Source: Paenibacillus sp. FSL W8-0186 (GTDB lineage Bacteria > Bacillota > Bacilli > Paenibacillales > Paenibacillaceae). From it: DNA of 64,000 nt. Both the position numbers and the translations under genes were made by a program. Of the stretch, positions 50,473 through 60,046 are shown piece by piece. The notes below the pieces were generated by a model. The model was not told the DNA's origin. It saw only the letters and a list, made by a program, of their open reading frames with translations, and did not search any database. The stretch is from assembly GCF_037969765.1 (NCBI RefSeq), contig NZ_CP150207.1, positions 930,001 to 994,000 on the forward strand. The letters are read 5' to 3'. Positions within the stretch are counted from its first letter, which is position 1; every line of letters begins with the position of its first letter.

Positions 50473-50913
50473 GTGAAGGAGATTACGATTTATACCGATG
50501 GAGCCTGCTCCGGAAATCCAGGCCCCGGGGGCTGGGGAGCCATATTGATGTATAACGGCCATCGTAAGGAGCTATCTGGCGGCGAGCCGATGACGACGAA
50601 TAACCGCATGGAAATCCAAGCGGTCATTTCGGCATTGGAGCAGCTGAAGGAGCCGTGCCTTGTGAAGGTATACAGCGATTCTGCCTATGTCGTCAATTGC
50701 TTTAAGCAGGGATGGATTCGCAACTGGCTGAGAAATGGCTGGAAGAACAGCAAAAACCAGCCGGTCGAGAACCAGGAGCTGTGGCAGGAATTATGGCGCC
50801 TGATGCAGATTCATCAGGTTGAATATATCAAGGTCAAGGGACACAGCGATAATGAGCTGAATAACCACTGTGACTTCTTGGCGAGGGAAGCGATCAAGCG
50901 AATGTCCCGGTAA
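50473..50913 (+). CDS. rnhA: Ribonuclease HI
   Basis: 146 aa enzyme cleaving RNA in RNA-DNA hybrids. The carboxylate residues D9 (YTDGACSGNPGPGG), E47 (TTNNRMEIQA), D69 (VYSDSAYV) and D134, with His124 (VKGHSDNELNN), complete the active site. The basic handle region (RNWLRNGWKNSKN) is present as in E. coli-type enzymes, unlike some Bacillus homologues. Start is GTG 50473 after TTGGAGGATATCCC. Confidence 0.95.
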   Translation: MKEITIYTDGACSGNPGPGGWGAILMYNGHRKELSGGEPMTTNNRMEIQAVISALEQLKEPCLVKVYSDSAYVVNCFKQGWIRNWLRNGWKNSKNQPVENQELWQELWRLMQIHQVEYIKVKGHSDNELNNHCDFLAREAIKRMSR

Positions 50914-50977
50914 ATGAGGCGGGACAGAACGCGGGAATGCGGAGTACTTGGCTATTACATCTAAGGAGGGATCGGAG

Positions 50978-52186
50978 ATGACGGAAGCGCGACCTATTGC
51001 TGAAGGGAAGCAGAACAGTTCACAGGGCTGGGCCAAGCTGAAGCAGGAGATTAAGGACGCCGCATATTCCATGGGAATCGATGATATCGGATTCGCCTCG
51101 GCCGATCCGTTCCTATCATTAAAAAATGTGCTTCTCGATCGCCGGGCTAAAGGTTATGAATCCGGGTTTGAGGAACCTGACATCCATAAAAGGATATACC
51201 CTGAGTTGTCGCTGGAACGGCCGGCTTCCTTGATTTCTATTGCGGTAGCCTATCCTTCCAAGCTCAACAATCCACCGAAGTCGGAGCCAGGCCTTCGCCG
51301 GGGGATTCTGGCCAGATCAGCTTGGGGCCAGGATTATCACACCGTGCTGCGTGAGGCAATGGCCCGGCTGGAGGAGTTCATCAAGGAGAGGGTAGAAGGA
51401 GCCCGTATCGAAAGCATGGTAGATACGGGAGCACTGGTGGACCGTGCCGTGGCCGAGCGGGCCGGTATCGGCTTTAAGGCGAAGAATTGTATGGTCATTT
51501 CGCCGAAATGGGGCTCTTGGATTTACCTCGGCGAGCTGATTACGAATATTCCGTTTGAGCCGGATACTCCTGTAACCGAGGACTGCGGCGAATGCACGAA
51601 GTGCATCGACTCCTGTCCGACGGGCGCCCTGGTGGGACCCGGCGAGCTGAATGCGCAGCGGTGCATCTCTTTTCTGACCCAAACGAAGGGCTTCCTTGAA
51701 GACGAGTTCATGAGGAAGATCGGCAACCGTCTGTATGGCTGCGATACCTGTCAGATGGTATGTCCGAAGAACAAGGGCAAGTCGTGGAATCATCGGCCAG
51801 AGCTGCAGCCTGATCCGGAAACGGTGAAGCCGCTGCTTCTCCCAATCCTTGATCTGAGCAACCGGGAGTTCAAGGAACGCTTTGGCTCCAGCGCTGCCGC
51901 CTGGAGAGGGAAGAAGCCGATCCAGCGGAACGCGGTGATCGCGCTGGGTAACTTCAAAGATCAGGCCGCCGTGCCGAAATTAATAGATATCATGCGAAAT
52001 GATTCCAGGCCGGTATTGAGAGGAACGGCAGCTTGGGCTTTGAGCCGGATCGGCGGAGAGGAAGCGCTTCAAGCAATTACCCAGGCCGTAACTGCCGAAA
52101 AGGACGAAGAGGTGCTAGCATACCTGCAGAAAGCATTGGAAGTGCTGCAGGAGAACGAAGTAAAACGGGAGGATGGGATGGAGTGA
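50978..52186 (+). CDS. queG: Epoxyqueuosine reductase
   Basis: About 402 aa. Reduces epoxyqueuosine to queuosine in tRNA, using cobalamin and two 4Fe-4S clusters. Cluster ligands are in CGECTKCIDSCPTGAL and CDTCQMVCPKNKG, and the catalytic Asp region is MVDTGALVDRAVAERAG. A HEAT-like C-terminal tail (QRNAVIALGNFKDQAAVPKL) supports tRNA binding. ATG 50978 is preferred, seven bases behind AAGGAGGGA; the TTG 50948 is upstream of that site. The downstream gene overlaps by four bases. Confidence 0.95.
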   Translation: MTEARPIAEGKQNSSQGWAKLKQEIKDAAYSMGIDDIGFASADPFLSLKNVLLDRRAKGYESGFEEPDIHKRIYPELSLERPASLISIAVAYPSKLNNPPKSEPGLRRGILARSAWGQDYHTVLREAMARLEEFIKERVEGARIESMVDTGALVDRAVAERAGIGFKAKNCMVISPKWGSWIYLGELITNIPFEPDTPVTEDCGECTKCIDSCPTGALVGPGELNAQRCISFLTQTKGFLEDEFMRKIGNRLYGCDTCQMVCPKNKGKSWNHRPELQPDPETVKPLLLPILDLSNREFKERFGSSAAAWRGKKPIQRNAVIALGNFKDQAAVPKLIDIMRNDSRPVLRGTAAWALSRIGGEEALQAITQAVTAEKDEEVLAYLQKALEVLQENEVKREDGME

Positions 52187-52743
52187 ATTCGGATGAAGTG
52201 AAAAAGGTCCGCTTGTACTATGCGGAGATGGACTCGCCCATCGGCATGCTTACCCTTTGCGGTAGCGACCAGGGACTATGCCATATTGAATTTGGCTCGT
52301 ACGCGGACCGGGCGGATTTTCTCGGAACATGGGCAAACCGCTACTATTCGGGTGCTGAGTATGTGAATGTCGAGGAGCCGCTGGCTCCGGCCATAGCCCA
52401 GCTTGGCGAATACTTCGCCGGGAAACGGCATAGCTTCGGCCTTGCATTGGACATGCGAGGCACAGAATTCCAGCAAAAAGTATGGAAAGCCCTGCTGGAT
52501 ATTCCGTATGGCGCAGCCGTCTCTTATAAGTCGATTGCCGAGCAGATCGGCCAGCCCAAGGCTGTTCGGGCTGTTGGCGGCGCAAATAATAAAAATCCGC
52601 TGCCTATCGTTGTTCCTTGTCATCGCGTTATCGGCTCAGGCGGAGCGCTTGTCGGTTACGGAGGGGGATTATCCATCAAAGAAAGCCTGCTCTCTTTAGA
52701 GCGCCAGCATCATGATTGTGCATTGACGACATCAGGCGAATAA
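52183..52743 (+). CDS. ogt: Methylated-DNA--protein-cysteine methyltransferase
   Basis: Repair protein that moves alkyl groups from O6-alkylguanine to its own cysteine. 186 aa; active-site PCHRV with Cys146, helix-turn-helix part VSYKSIAEQIGQPKAVRAVG with the arginine finger, and N-terminal YYAEMDSPIGMLTL. The GTG 52183 overlaps the queG stop and follows GGGAGGATGG. A longer frame from 52033 lies entirely inside queG and is not used. Confidence 0.94.
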   Translation: MNSDEVKKVRLYYAEMDSPIGMLTLCGSDQGLCHIEFGSYADRADFLGTWANRYYSGAEYVNVEEPLAPAIAQLGEYFAGKRHSFGLALDMRGTEFQQKVWKALLDIPYGAAVSYKSIAEQIGQPKAVRAVGGANNKNPLPIVVPCHRVIGSGGALVGYGGGLSIKESLLSLERQHHDCALTTSGE

Positions 52744-52766
52744 CGATCGCTAAGGGGGATTAATTC

Positions 52767-53801
52767 ATGAGATTCATGAGTGTTGAGGATATCGAACCGG
52801 GGCAGTACCTTGGCAAGACTGTATATTCTTCCAACGGGACGGTGCTACTGTCGGCTGGAATCCAGCTTACGGTCTACATGATTACGACGCTGAAGCGCAT
52901 CGGAGTAACCATGATCTACATTAAAGATCCGAATTTCGAGGACATTGAGGCGGAAGAAGTGCTCAGCGAATCGACGAAAGGCGCGGTCTTCAAGGAAATG
53001 AGCCATACGCTGGAGGCGGTAAGGTCCGGCAAGGACTGGAGTACGAGAAAAGTCAGCGTCAGCGTGGACACACTGCTGGAGGATATTTTGAATCACCGGG
53101 GCGTGCTGCTTCAGTTGACGGATATTCGCACTGCGGATAATAACGATTACATTCACGCGGTGAACGTATGCCTGCTGTCCTCAATGATCGGGCTTAATAT
53201 GGGGCTGAATTACTCCCAGCTTAAGGATCTGGCGATCGGAGCTTTGCTGCATGATATCGGTAAAGCGAATCCATTGGCGGAAGGGGCATTCGGGAGTGGG
53301 ATGGAAGATCACCATACCTGGAGAGGCTTCGAGGTGTTGAAAAATAAGCGCGAGTTCAGTCTGCTGATCGCGCACACCGCTCTTCAGCATCACGAATGCT
53401 TGGACGGCAGCGGTCTGCCGCGCGGGCTGGAAAGCGATGACATTCATCTTTTTGCTAAAATTGTAGCTGTGGCAAACCGGTATGATAATCTGATTGGCGG
53501 TGGCGGCAGCAATGGCCGCCCTATGCTTCCTCATGAAGCGTGCGAACAATTGATGGCCTTCTCCGAGAAGGAGCTGGATCATGAGGTGCTTGTCGAATTT
53601 ACAAGAATCGTCTCGGTTTATCCGAACGGAACTTCCGTGCGCCTATCGACAAAGGAGACTGGCGTCGTAGTGCGGCAGCATCGGGGATTGCCCGGACGTC
53701 CGGTTGTTCGCGTCATTTTCGGCTCAGGAGAAGATATCGAGGTCAAGGAAGTTGACCTTGCCGTAGAGACGACGACTTTTATCGAAGCGGTATTGGCTTA
53801 A
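52767..53801 (+). CDS. HD-GYP domain protein
   Basis: 344 aa. The HD-GYP core begins about residue 125: HAVNVCLLSSMIG, then HDIGK (His and Asp metal ligands), HHTWRGFEVLK and HHECLDGSGLPRGL. In place of the name-giving GYP the sequence reads GLP, so activity on cyclic di-GMP is plausible but uncertain. An N-terminal helical DUF3391-like region and a C-terminal beta domain (about 285-340) flank it. Short spacing to ogt (23 bases) suggests co-transcription. Confidence 0.87.
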   Translation: MRFMSVEDIEPGQYLGKTVYSSNGTVLLSAGIQLTVYMITTLKRIGVTMIYIKDPNFEDIEAEEVLSESTKGAVFKEMSHTLEAVRSGKDWSTRKVSVSVDTLLEDILNHRGVLLQLTDIRTADNNDYIHAVNVCLLSSMIGLNMGLNYSQLKDLAIGALLHDIGKANPLAEGAFGSGMEDHHTWRGFEVLKNKREFSLLIAHTALQHHECLDGSGLPRGLESDDIHLFAKIVAVANRYDNLIGGGGSNGRPMLPHEACEQLMAFSEKELDHEVLVEFTRIVSVYPNGTSVRLSTKETGVVVRQHRGLPGRPVVRVIFGSGEDIEVKEVDLAVETTTFIEAVLA

Positions 53802-53917
53802 ATTTTTAAAGATTCATTTGCTAGGTATGTTGCGGAAATGATATTATATCTTGAGGTACTGAAAGCATACCACAACAAGAATGAAACATTTGATCACAAT
53901 ACAGGGGTGGCTGAACC

Positions 53918-54151
53918 ATGAATTACGTAATTCCTATTATTACACTTATCGTCGGCTTGGTCGGCGGTTTCTTCATTGGCGTATTCTATTTGCGCCAACA
54001 ATTGATGAAGATGCAGAATGATCCGCAAATGCTTCAGAAGATGGCGAAGCAAATGGGCTACAATTTGAACGGGCAGCAAATGCAGCGCGCTCAGCAAATG
54101 ATGAAGAAGCAGGGCATGACGCAGCCGCAAGGCCGCCGGAAGAAGAAATAA
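53918..54151 (+). CDS. YneF family (UPF0154) membrane protein
   Basis: 77 aa with one N-terminal membrane helix (YVIPIITLIVGLVGGFFIGVFYLRQ) followed by a charged, methionine- and glutamine-rich cytoplasmic tail ending in RRKKK. The tail begins MKMQNDPQMLQKMAKQMGY, the conserved YneF segment (NPPINEKMIR-type). Role unknown. GGGGTGG precedes the ATG. Confidence 0.9.
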   Translation: MNYVIPIITLIVGLVGGFFIGVFYLRQQLMKMQNDPQMLQKMAKQMGYNLNGQQMQRAQQMMKKQGMTQPQGRRKKK

Positions 54152-54221
54152 TAGGTAGTCTATTTTTACGACAGACACACTCTGCTCCCTGGATAGGGAG
54201 AACAGGAAGGAGGAGGCGCGA

Positions 54222-54815
54222 GTGGCAGGCGTCAAAGATTATGTAAATACTCAGGTTGGAGCCAACCGGGAGAAAATTGAACACCATGTCCGCGAAATAT
54301 TGAAGCTGATTGGTGAAGATGTTGAGCGGGAAGGCCTTATCGATACACCGGCACGGGTAGCCCGGATGTACGAAGAAATATACGGCGGTTACGAAGTGGA
54401 TCCTCGCGATGTGCTTGGAGTTACGTTCGAGGAGAACCATGAAGAACTCGTAATCGTAAAGGATATCGTGTACTACAGTCAATGCGAGCACCACACGGCC
54501 CCTTTCTTCGGCAAGGTGCATATCGGCTATATCCCGAGCGGCAGAATCGCCGGACTTAGCAAACTGGCCCGTTTGGTGGAGGCGGTCACCCGCAGACTGC
54601 AGGTACAGGAGCGCATTACGTCGCAAATCGCCGACATTATGGACGAGGTTCTTAAGCCGCAAGGTGTGATGGTCGTCGTGGAAGGCGAGCATCTCTGCAT
54701 GTGTGCCCGCGGCATTAAGAAGCCGGGAAGCAAGACGGTGACCTCGGCCGTACGGGGAACGTTCCGTTCTGATGCAGCTTCTAGAGCAGAGTTTTTGTCG
54801 CTGATTAAGGAATAG
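54222..54815 (+). CDS. folE: GTP cyclohydrolase I, FolE type
   Basis: First enzyme of folate and queuosine precursor synthesis: GTP to 7,8-dihydroneopterin triphosphate. 197 aa with [17 protein letters not shown], the zinc-binding [21 protein letters not shown] segment (Cys and His ligands), and [15 protein letters not shown] with the third ligand. The start is GTG 54222 after GAAGGAGGAGGCGCG. Presence of queG nearby fits a queuosine-related demand, though folE is usual for folate. Confidence 0.96.
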   Translation: MAGVKDYVNTQVGANREKIEHHVREILKLIGEDVEREGLIDTPARVARMYEEIYGGYEVDPRDVLGVTFEENHEELVIVKDIVYYSQCEHHTAPFFGKVHIGYIPSGRIAGLSKLARLVEAVTRRLQVQERITSQIADIMDEVLKPQGVMVVVEGEHLCMCARGIKKPGSKTVTSAVRGTFRSDAASRAEFLSLIKE

Positions 54816-54847
54816 TGAACGGTTGCTCTAGCTCAAAACCCTAAAAA

Positions 54848-54880
54848 CAAAACACGCCTTCATGGCGTGTTTTTTTGTTT
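54848..54880 (+). terminator. Rho-independent terminator after folE
   Basis: AACACGCC and GGCGTGTT with a CTTCAT-like loop, followed by a T run. Confidence 0.9.
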
Positions 54881-54937
54881 CCTTTTAAATTTGTTAATTC
54901 AACGCATTTCGTTATCCTCTAAGGATGCCTTCTTTAT

Positions 54938-56404
54938 TTAGTTTGGATATGTGTCTTGAAGCGGGAGGGTAAAGCGTACCGTCGCCCCGCAAGCTGGATT
55001 GTTCTCGGCGCAAATCTGTCCTCCATGATGCTGAATCAGCAGCTTGGCGATATATAAACCAAGCCCCGAGTGTCCTTTTTGCCTGGAGGATGAGTGATTC
55101 CCCTGATAAAACTGCTTGAATGCCTGTTGCAGATCCTGCGGCTGTGCAAACCCTGCTCCATTATCCGTGATAGACATCATCACCTGCTGCCCGGTAATTT
55201 CGATGCGCCATTGAATCCGTCCGGCTTCAGGCGTATACCGGATGCTGTTCGACACGAGGTTATCGAGGACCTGAATGATGCGATACGGATCGAAGATGAC
55301 AGGATTGTTGACCGTTCGGTAATCGTTAATCTCAGTATCGAAAGTTATATTCTTATCCTTGCATAAGGCGGCATATTCCACGGTTTTATGGTCCGCAAAT
55401 TCTTCAATGTCCACTGGAAGCGGCTGGAGCCGAAACGACATCTTCTCAAGCTCCGCAATGGTGTTCATATCCTGCAGGAGTTTTGAAGCGCGGATGGTGT
55501 TGCGCCGGATAACCTGCAGATATTGTGCTCTTTTGTCCGCATAAGCTTCTCCCTCCATTTGTTCCATCCCCTCGACATGCCCTTGAATAATCGTAAGCGG
55601 CGTACGCAAATCGTGAGCGAGCGCTGCAAACATGGTACTTCTTTCTTTTTCCATTCTCCATTCCCGCTCAATGGAATGCTCCAGCTCCTGCCGCATGTCT
55701 TCAAAAGCATTCGTCAAACGGTTTACTTCCGTTATGGGTGAAGTCCCGGTCATGGAAAAGCGTAAATTTTGCGCTTTAATCATCTCGGCTCCTTGCAGAA
55801 GCTGCTGTAATGGAGCGTTGATCATCCGGCTGAACCGCCTACCGAATATGAAGGTGAACAAGATGATATATAGAAATGGCGATAGGAAAAAAGTCAGGAA
55901 TCCAAAGGTTACGATGGGGTTAAGCGCTGGATTGGCTGCCGTCACTTTCAGGTGATATCCCAGCAGAAGAGCGCCTATGAATTCTCCGTTCCGGGACATC
56001 ACCGGTATATATTTAACGAATTGATCGAGGCTGCTGTGCGTCTGGTTCAAGCGTGCCAGGAGCTTCTGCCGGTTAAGTGATTCTGTTATTTGAAGATCCC
56101 CGTATAAGATTTCACCCGCAGGCGACACAACTAGGTAGTTTATGCCCTGTGAGGGGATTACCTTTTCCAGCCCCGCTTGTCCCTGCGTGCTCATGATGGA
56201 ATCGCCTTGGGTTTTCGCGTACTCTGAAATGACGGGGATTTGCGCTTCGTAATGATTCGCCGGGAACAAATTGTCATGATTGAACAAGTAGCCAAGCAGC
56301 AGCACGAGAATTCCCCAGGTGATAAATGTAGCCAGCAAGCTGCAGGCTAGAATGGAGACGAAGTGTCGGGCAAACGTATTTTTTATGGAGCGTTGCTTGG
56401 TCAT
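54938..56404 (-). CDS. Sensor histidine kinase
   Basis: About 488 aa. Two N-terminal membrane helices flank an extracellular sensor (about residues 45-165), a HAMP region follows, then HisKA with H-box ALAHDLRTPLTIIQGHVEGM and HATPase with DNLVSNSIRYTP, DNGAGFAQ and GLGLYIAKLL. The start is the ATG at 56404, which overlaps the stop of the response regulator gene (ATGA). It pairs with that regulator. Confidence 0.94.
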   Translation of the reverse strand: MTKQRSIKNTFARHFVSILACSLLATFITWGILVLLLGYLFNHDNLFPANHYEAQIPVISEYAKTQGDSIMSTQGQAGLEKVIPSQGINYLVVSPAGEILYGDLQITESLNRQKLLARLNQTHSSLDQFVKYIPVMSRNGEFIGALLLGYHLKVTAANPALNPIVTFGFLTFFLSPFLYIILFTFIFGRRFSRMINAPLQQLLQGAEMIKAQNLRFSMTGTSPITEVNRLTNAFEDMRQELEHSIEREWRMEKERSTMFAALAHDLRTPLTIIQGHVEGMEQMEGEAYADKRAQYLQVIRRNTIRASKLLQDMNTIAELEKMSFRLQPLPVDIEEFADHKTVEYAALCKDKNITFDTEINDYRTVNNPVIFDPYRIIQVLDNLVSNSIRYTPEAGRIQWRIEITGQQVMMSITDNGAGFAQPQDLQQAFKQFYQGNHSSSRQKGHSGLGLYIAKLLIQHHGGQICAENNPACGATVRFTLPLQDTYPN

Positions 56405-57096
56405 TTGGGATCCCACTTGTAGCCGATGCCCCAGACGGTTTGAATATAGGTACGGTCTTGTGCATGGGCAGCCAGCTTGGCCCGGATTTTCTTGATATGC
56501 TCCGTGATTGTGGAATCGTCACCCTCTGCGTCAAAACCCCATAACTTCTCATAGATTTGTTCTCGAGAAAAAACCTGCCCCTGATGCATGGCTAACAATT
56601 CTACGATCTGATACTCCTTATTCGTAAGGGCGATGTTATGTCCATTACAGTTCACGGTATGTCCCTTGCAATCGATCGTCAGAGATGGAAACCGAAGGAC
56701 GCCTTGTTCTTTTTGCATATGGATTCTCTGTTCTCTCCGCAGATGGGCATGGATTCTGGCCTTTAATTCTGCGAGGCTGAAGGGCTTGAGCAGATAATCA
56801 TCCCCGCCCGCGGCCAGCCCCCGAATACGGTCCACTTCACTCTGACAGGCGCTCAGAAACACAATGGGACATTGCGTCGTTTCCCTAAGCTGCTCGCATA
56901 CTTCAATGCCGTTCATCTCAGGCATCATCACATCGAGAATGATCAGCGAGGGCTGCTGTTGGCTCTGGATTAAGGCATCCCGCCCGTTACCGGCCGTAAG
57001 TACGCGATAGCCTTCAAGCTCCAGCGCATCTTGTATAAAAGCAATGATTTCTTCTTCATCATCTACCAATAGGATCGTTTCGTTTGCCATATTCAT
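56401..57096 (-). CDS. Response regulator, OmpR/PhoB family
   Basis: 231 aa: receiver domain with DDEEE acidic pocket and phosphoacceptor Asp in IILDVMMPEMNG, conserved Lys in LLKPFSLAEL, then an OmpR-type winged helix (LTNKEYQIVELLAMHQGQVFSREQIYEKLWG, wing GIGYKWD). GGAGGGTGTAA precedes the ATG on the minus strand. It is transcribed before the kinase and is divergent from the DUF418 gene, which may be a target. Confidence 0.95.
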   Translation of the reverse strand: MNMANETILLVDDEEEIIAFIQDALELEGYRVLTAGNGRDALIQSQQQPSLIILDVMMPEMNGIEVCEQLRETTQCPIVFLSACQSEVDRIRGLAAGGDDYLLKPFSLAELKARIHAHLRREQRIHMQKEQGVLRFPSLTIDCKGHTVNCNGHNIALTNKEYQIVELLAMHQGQVFSREQIYEKLWGFDAEGDDSTITEHIKKIRAKLAAHAQDRTYIQTVWGIGYKWDPK

Positions 57097-57259
57097 TTAC
57101 ACCCTCCAGAAACTAGCTATAAAAAGGTCCATCTTGTTATTGTACACGTCAATTCTAAAGAATAAATAAAGAAAGTCGAATTAGTCCAATTTGTAGATCT
57201 TTATCCTTTCTTTATGATTGTATCTTAACCTGAAGGCATCATGATAAGGAGGCACGAGG

Positions 57260-58483
57260 ATGGCAATGAAATCACAATCAAGAATAGAGCTGATAGACAG
57301 CTTAAGGGGATTTGCACTTTTAGGAATCATTCTGGTCAACGTCACCTTTTTCACAACGTCGCTTCAGACGATCTCATATGGGGTTGATTTATGGTCTGGC
57401 TGGTATAATGAGCTGGCAATGCTGCTGCGGGGGATTGTCATTAACGGCAAATTTGTACTCATTTTTTCTTTCTTGTTTGGTTTTGGCATGGTATTGCTGC
57501 AGGAGAGCAGTCAGGCCAAAGGAAGAAGCTTCAACCGCATTTATTTCCGGAGATTAACGGCTTTATTATTGTTCGGTTTGCTCCATGGAATCTTCATCTG
57601 GTATGGAGACATTCTGACACACTATGCGCTGATGGGCTTTCTCCTTATGCTGTTTCAGCGCTGCAAGCCGAGAACGATGCTGATTTGGTCTCTGATCCTG
57701 CTGTTGATCGTTCCCGTCCTCGTGACGGGCGCCAGTCTGTTGAGCAGCACTGCAGGCCAAGCGCTTGAGCCGATGAGCCAAGCGGATGCCCGTCAGATAG
57801 GAGTCTATTACCAAGAACGGGATGCGGCCATATACGGCGAGGGGACCGTTGCCCAGATGACCATTCAGCGGGTGAATGATTTTATTGGCTCCATCTTTAA
57901 TATGCTGCTCTTTTACCCGCAAATACTAGGCATGTTCTTGATGGGCGCCTACTTCTGCAAACGCCGATTCTTGCATAAGATTCAGGAGAACCGGAAGGGA
58001 ATACTCCGACTGGTTCTCATTGGCGGAAGCGTAGGTCTTGTGCTTCAGCTCGTTATATCACTGACGAAGAAAGGGCTTCCGTTCTGGGGCGAGGCGGCAG
58101 CATTGTTCGTAGGGGCGCCGCTCTTAGCTCTGGCCTATATCGGAACATTTGCACTTTTATATCAACACAAACTCTGGAAAAAGGTACTCCATTGGTTTTC
58201 CTACCCTGGGAAAATGGCCTTCACAAACTATCTGCTTCAATCGGTCCTTTGCGGATTGATCTTTTACAGCTACGGTCTGGGATGGTATGGAAAGATCGAG
58301 CCAGTCTTGCAAATGTTAATTGCTGTCGGCATTTTTGCTCTGCAAGCGGTATTTAGCCGGGTCTGGTTCAATTGGCTTCCGATCGGACCTCTCGAATATG
58401 TTTGGCGCCTGTTCACTTATTGGGGAAATCCGCTGAATCGAGGCGAGAAAGGGAAGGCTGCTTCTGTTCATGAAGCACCATGA
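57260..58483 (+). CDS. DUF418 membrane protein (YeiB-like)
   Basis: 407 aa with about ten helices. The N-terminal IELIDSLRGFALLGIILVN and the C-terminal DUF418 region (HWFSYPGKMAFTNYLLQSV and WFNWLPIGPLEYVWRLFTYW) are diagnostic for the YeiB/DUF418 family, related to acyltransferase-3 fold proteins. Function unknown. AAGGAGGCACGAGG precedes the start; ATG 57266 is also possible. Head-to-head with the two-component system. Confidence 0.9.
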   Translation: MAMKSQSRIELIDSLRGFALLGIILVNVTFFTTSLQTISYGVDLWSGWYNELAMLLRGIVINGKFVLIFSFLFGFGMVLLQESSQAKGRSFNRIYFRRLTALLLFGLLHGIFIWYGDILTHYALMGFLLMLFQRCKPRTMLIWSLILLLIVPVLVTGASLLSSTAGQALEPMSQADARQIGVYYQERDAAIYGEGTVAQMTIQRVNDFIGSIFNMLLFYPQILGMFLMGAYFCKRRFLHKIQENRKGILRLVLIGGSVGLVLQLVISLTKKGLPFWGEAAALFVGAPLLALAYIGTFALLYQHKLWKKVLHWFSYPGKMAFTNYLLQSVLCGLIFYSYGLGWYGKIEPVLQMLIAVGIFALQAVFSRVWFNWLPIGPLEYVWRLFTYWGNPLNRGEKGKAASVHEAP

Positions 58484-58529
58484 ATTAAATCTTCACTGCA
58501 TCAAAGCACCTAAGCTTTAAATAAAAGCC

Positions 58530-58559
58530 TTGCAATTTTGTTCCGGGGTGTAATACAAT
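58530..58559 (+). promoter_or_regulatory. Promoter of the T-box leader
   Basis: TTGCAA (58530-58535) and TACAAT (58554-58559), spacing 18 bases. Confidence 0.55.
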
Positions 58560-58574
58560 GCTTCTAAATTCATC

Positions 58575-58860
58575 AACACAATATGTTCAAACAAGCGATG
58601 ATGGAAAGAGTAAGTGAAAGAACGTTCCTGACAGGAAAGGGCTGCCACCGACTGAGAGCGCCCGGGCGAAGGTTCTCCGCTGAAGTTCATTCCGGAGCTG
58701 GTAGGCTGATAATCTGCATGCTTCGTGCAGAGAGTAGGTTTACCCGTAACCCTTGCGTTAAGAGGTTCAAGTGAGATGTGCCTGCTTATTTCGGCATATC
58801 TAATAAGGGTGGTACCACGACTCCTCGTCCCTTTCCGGGCGGGGGTCTTTTTGTTTTATA
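58575..58860 (+). ncRNA. T-box leader with antiterminator and terminator
   Basis: The universal T-box sequence AAGGGTGGTACCACG (58805-58819) is followed by the competing terminator hairpin GACTCCTCGTCC/GGGCGGGGGTC and TTTTTG. Upstream are a stem with GAGTAAGTGAAAG and a later CTGCATG-CTTCG-TGCAG hairpin (stem III). A candidate specifier TTC (Phe) in GAAGTTCATTC near 58683-58693 is tentative. The downstream gene makes the first aromatic-pathway intermediate, so an aromatic-amino-acid tRNA is the expected ligand. Confidence 0.9.
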
Positions 58861-58889
58861 CACTGGAAAATGGGGAGAGGAGAATGTAA

Positions 58890-59957
58890 ATGAGTCAACG
58901 TTTGGAACAATTAAGATCAGAGCTGGATTCCGTGAATCTGCAGCTGCTGGAACTGTTGTCGGAGCGGGCGCGGATCGCCCAGGAGATCGGTCAGGAGAAG
59001 CAAAAACAGGGCGTTCCTGCTTTTGATCCGGTACGCGAGAAAAAAATGCTGGATGCTCTGGTGGAGCATAACGAAGGTCCTTTCGATAATGAAACGGTAC
59101 GTCATTTATTTAAACAGATTTTTCAGGCATCGTTAAAGCTGCAGCAGGTCGATCATAAGAAGCATCTGCTCGTCAGCCGGAAGAAGAAGCAGGAAGATAC
59201 GCTGGTTCAGCTGGGCAGCACGGTGATTGGCGGCGGCACACCGGTAATGATTGCAGGGCCGTGCTCGGTTGAAAGCTATGAACAAGTGCGCCAGGTTGCA
59301 GCGGCCTTGAAGCAAGCGGGGATGACGGTCATGCGCGGCGGTGCGTTTAAACCGAGAACATCGCCCTACGATTTTCAGGGCTTGGGCATCGATGGCCTGA
59401 AAATTCTGAAGGACGTGGCGTCCGAGTTCGGGCTGAAGACGATTAGCGAAATCGTGGACCCAGCGCATATTGAGCTTGCGTGCGAATACATTGACGTCAT
59501 TCAGATTGGTGCGCGGAACATGCAGAACTTTGAGCTGCTAAAAGCGGCAGGCAACGTTCGGACGCCAGTGCTGCTGAAGCGTGGTCTCGCGGCTACGATC
59601 GATGAATTCGTACACGCTGCGGAATACATCGTTTCCCGCGGTAATACGCAGGTCATGCTAATTGAACGCGGCATACGGACGTACGAGAAGGCTACGAGAA
59701 ACACCTTGGACATCTCGGCGGTGCCGATTCTGAAGCAAGAAACGCATCTTCCGGTGCTCGTGGATGTGACGCATTCCACAGGGCGCAAAGACATCCTGGC
59801 CCCTTGTGCCAGAGCGGCTCTAGCTGCAGGCGCAGACGGTGTCATGGTTGAGGTGCATCCTGATCCGGCAACAGCGCTCTCTGATGCGGCGCAGCAGCTG
59901 AATATTCCGGAATTCCATGATTTCCTGGCAAGCGTGAGGAAGTCGGGTTTGCTGTAA
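58890..59957 (+). CDS. aroA: Bifunctional chorismate mutase / DAHP synthase
   Basis: 355 aa. An N-terminal AroQ-type chorismate mutase (about residues 1-85, [27 protein letters not shown]) is fused to a type I-beta 3-deoxy-7-phosphoheptulonate synthase with [52 protein letters not shown] and [11 protein letters not shown]. The mutase domain serves as an allosteric sensor for chorismate/prephenate in Bacillus. The ATG is behind GGAGAGGAGAATGTAA and a T-box, so synthesis is also controlled by tRNA charging. Confidence 0.96.
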   Translation: MSQRLEQLRSELDSVNLQLLELLSERARIAQEIGQEKQKQGVPAFDPVREKKMLDALVEHNEGPFDNETVRHLFKQIFQASLKLQQVDHKKHLLVSRKKKQEDTLVQLGSTVIGGGTPVMIAGPCSVESYEQVRQVAAALKQAGMTVMRGGAFKPRTSPYDFQGLGIDGLKILKDVASEFGLKTISEIVDPAHIELACEYIDVIQIGARNMQNFELLKAAGNVRTPVLLKRGLAATIDEFVHAAEYIVSRGNTQVMLIERGIRTYEKATRNTLDISAVPILKQETHLPVLVDVTHSTGRKDILAPCARAALAAGADGVMVEVHPDPATALSDAAQQLNIPEFHDFLASVRKSGLL

Positions 59958-59988
59958 ACATTGTGCAATAAAGATGAAGTGGTAACGC

Positions 59989-60046
59989 AGGTTCAACCCG
60001 CCTCTAAACGTAGAGGCAGGTTCAACCCGCCTCTAAACGTAGAGGC
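59989..60046. repeat. Perfect 29-bp tandem duplication of a terminator stem
   Basis: AGGTTCAACCCGCCTCTAAA... (29 bases, 59989-60017) is repeated without change at 60018-60046. Only the second copy is followed by GGGTTTTTT. Confidence 0.9.

Noticed and set aside
52033..52182. Longer start for the methyltransferase gene at 52033
   Set aside because: The extension lies inside queG in another frame, while GTG 52183 has a ribosome site and a stop-start overlap.
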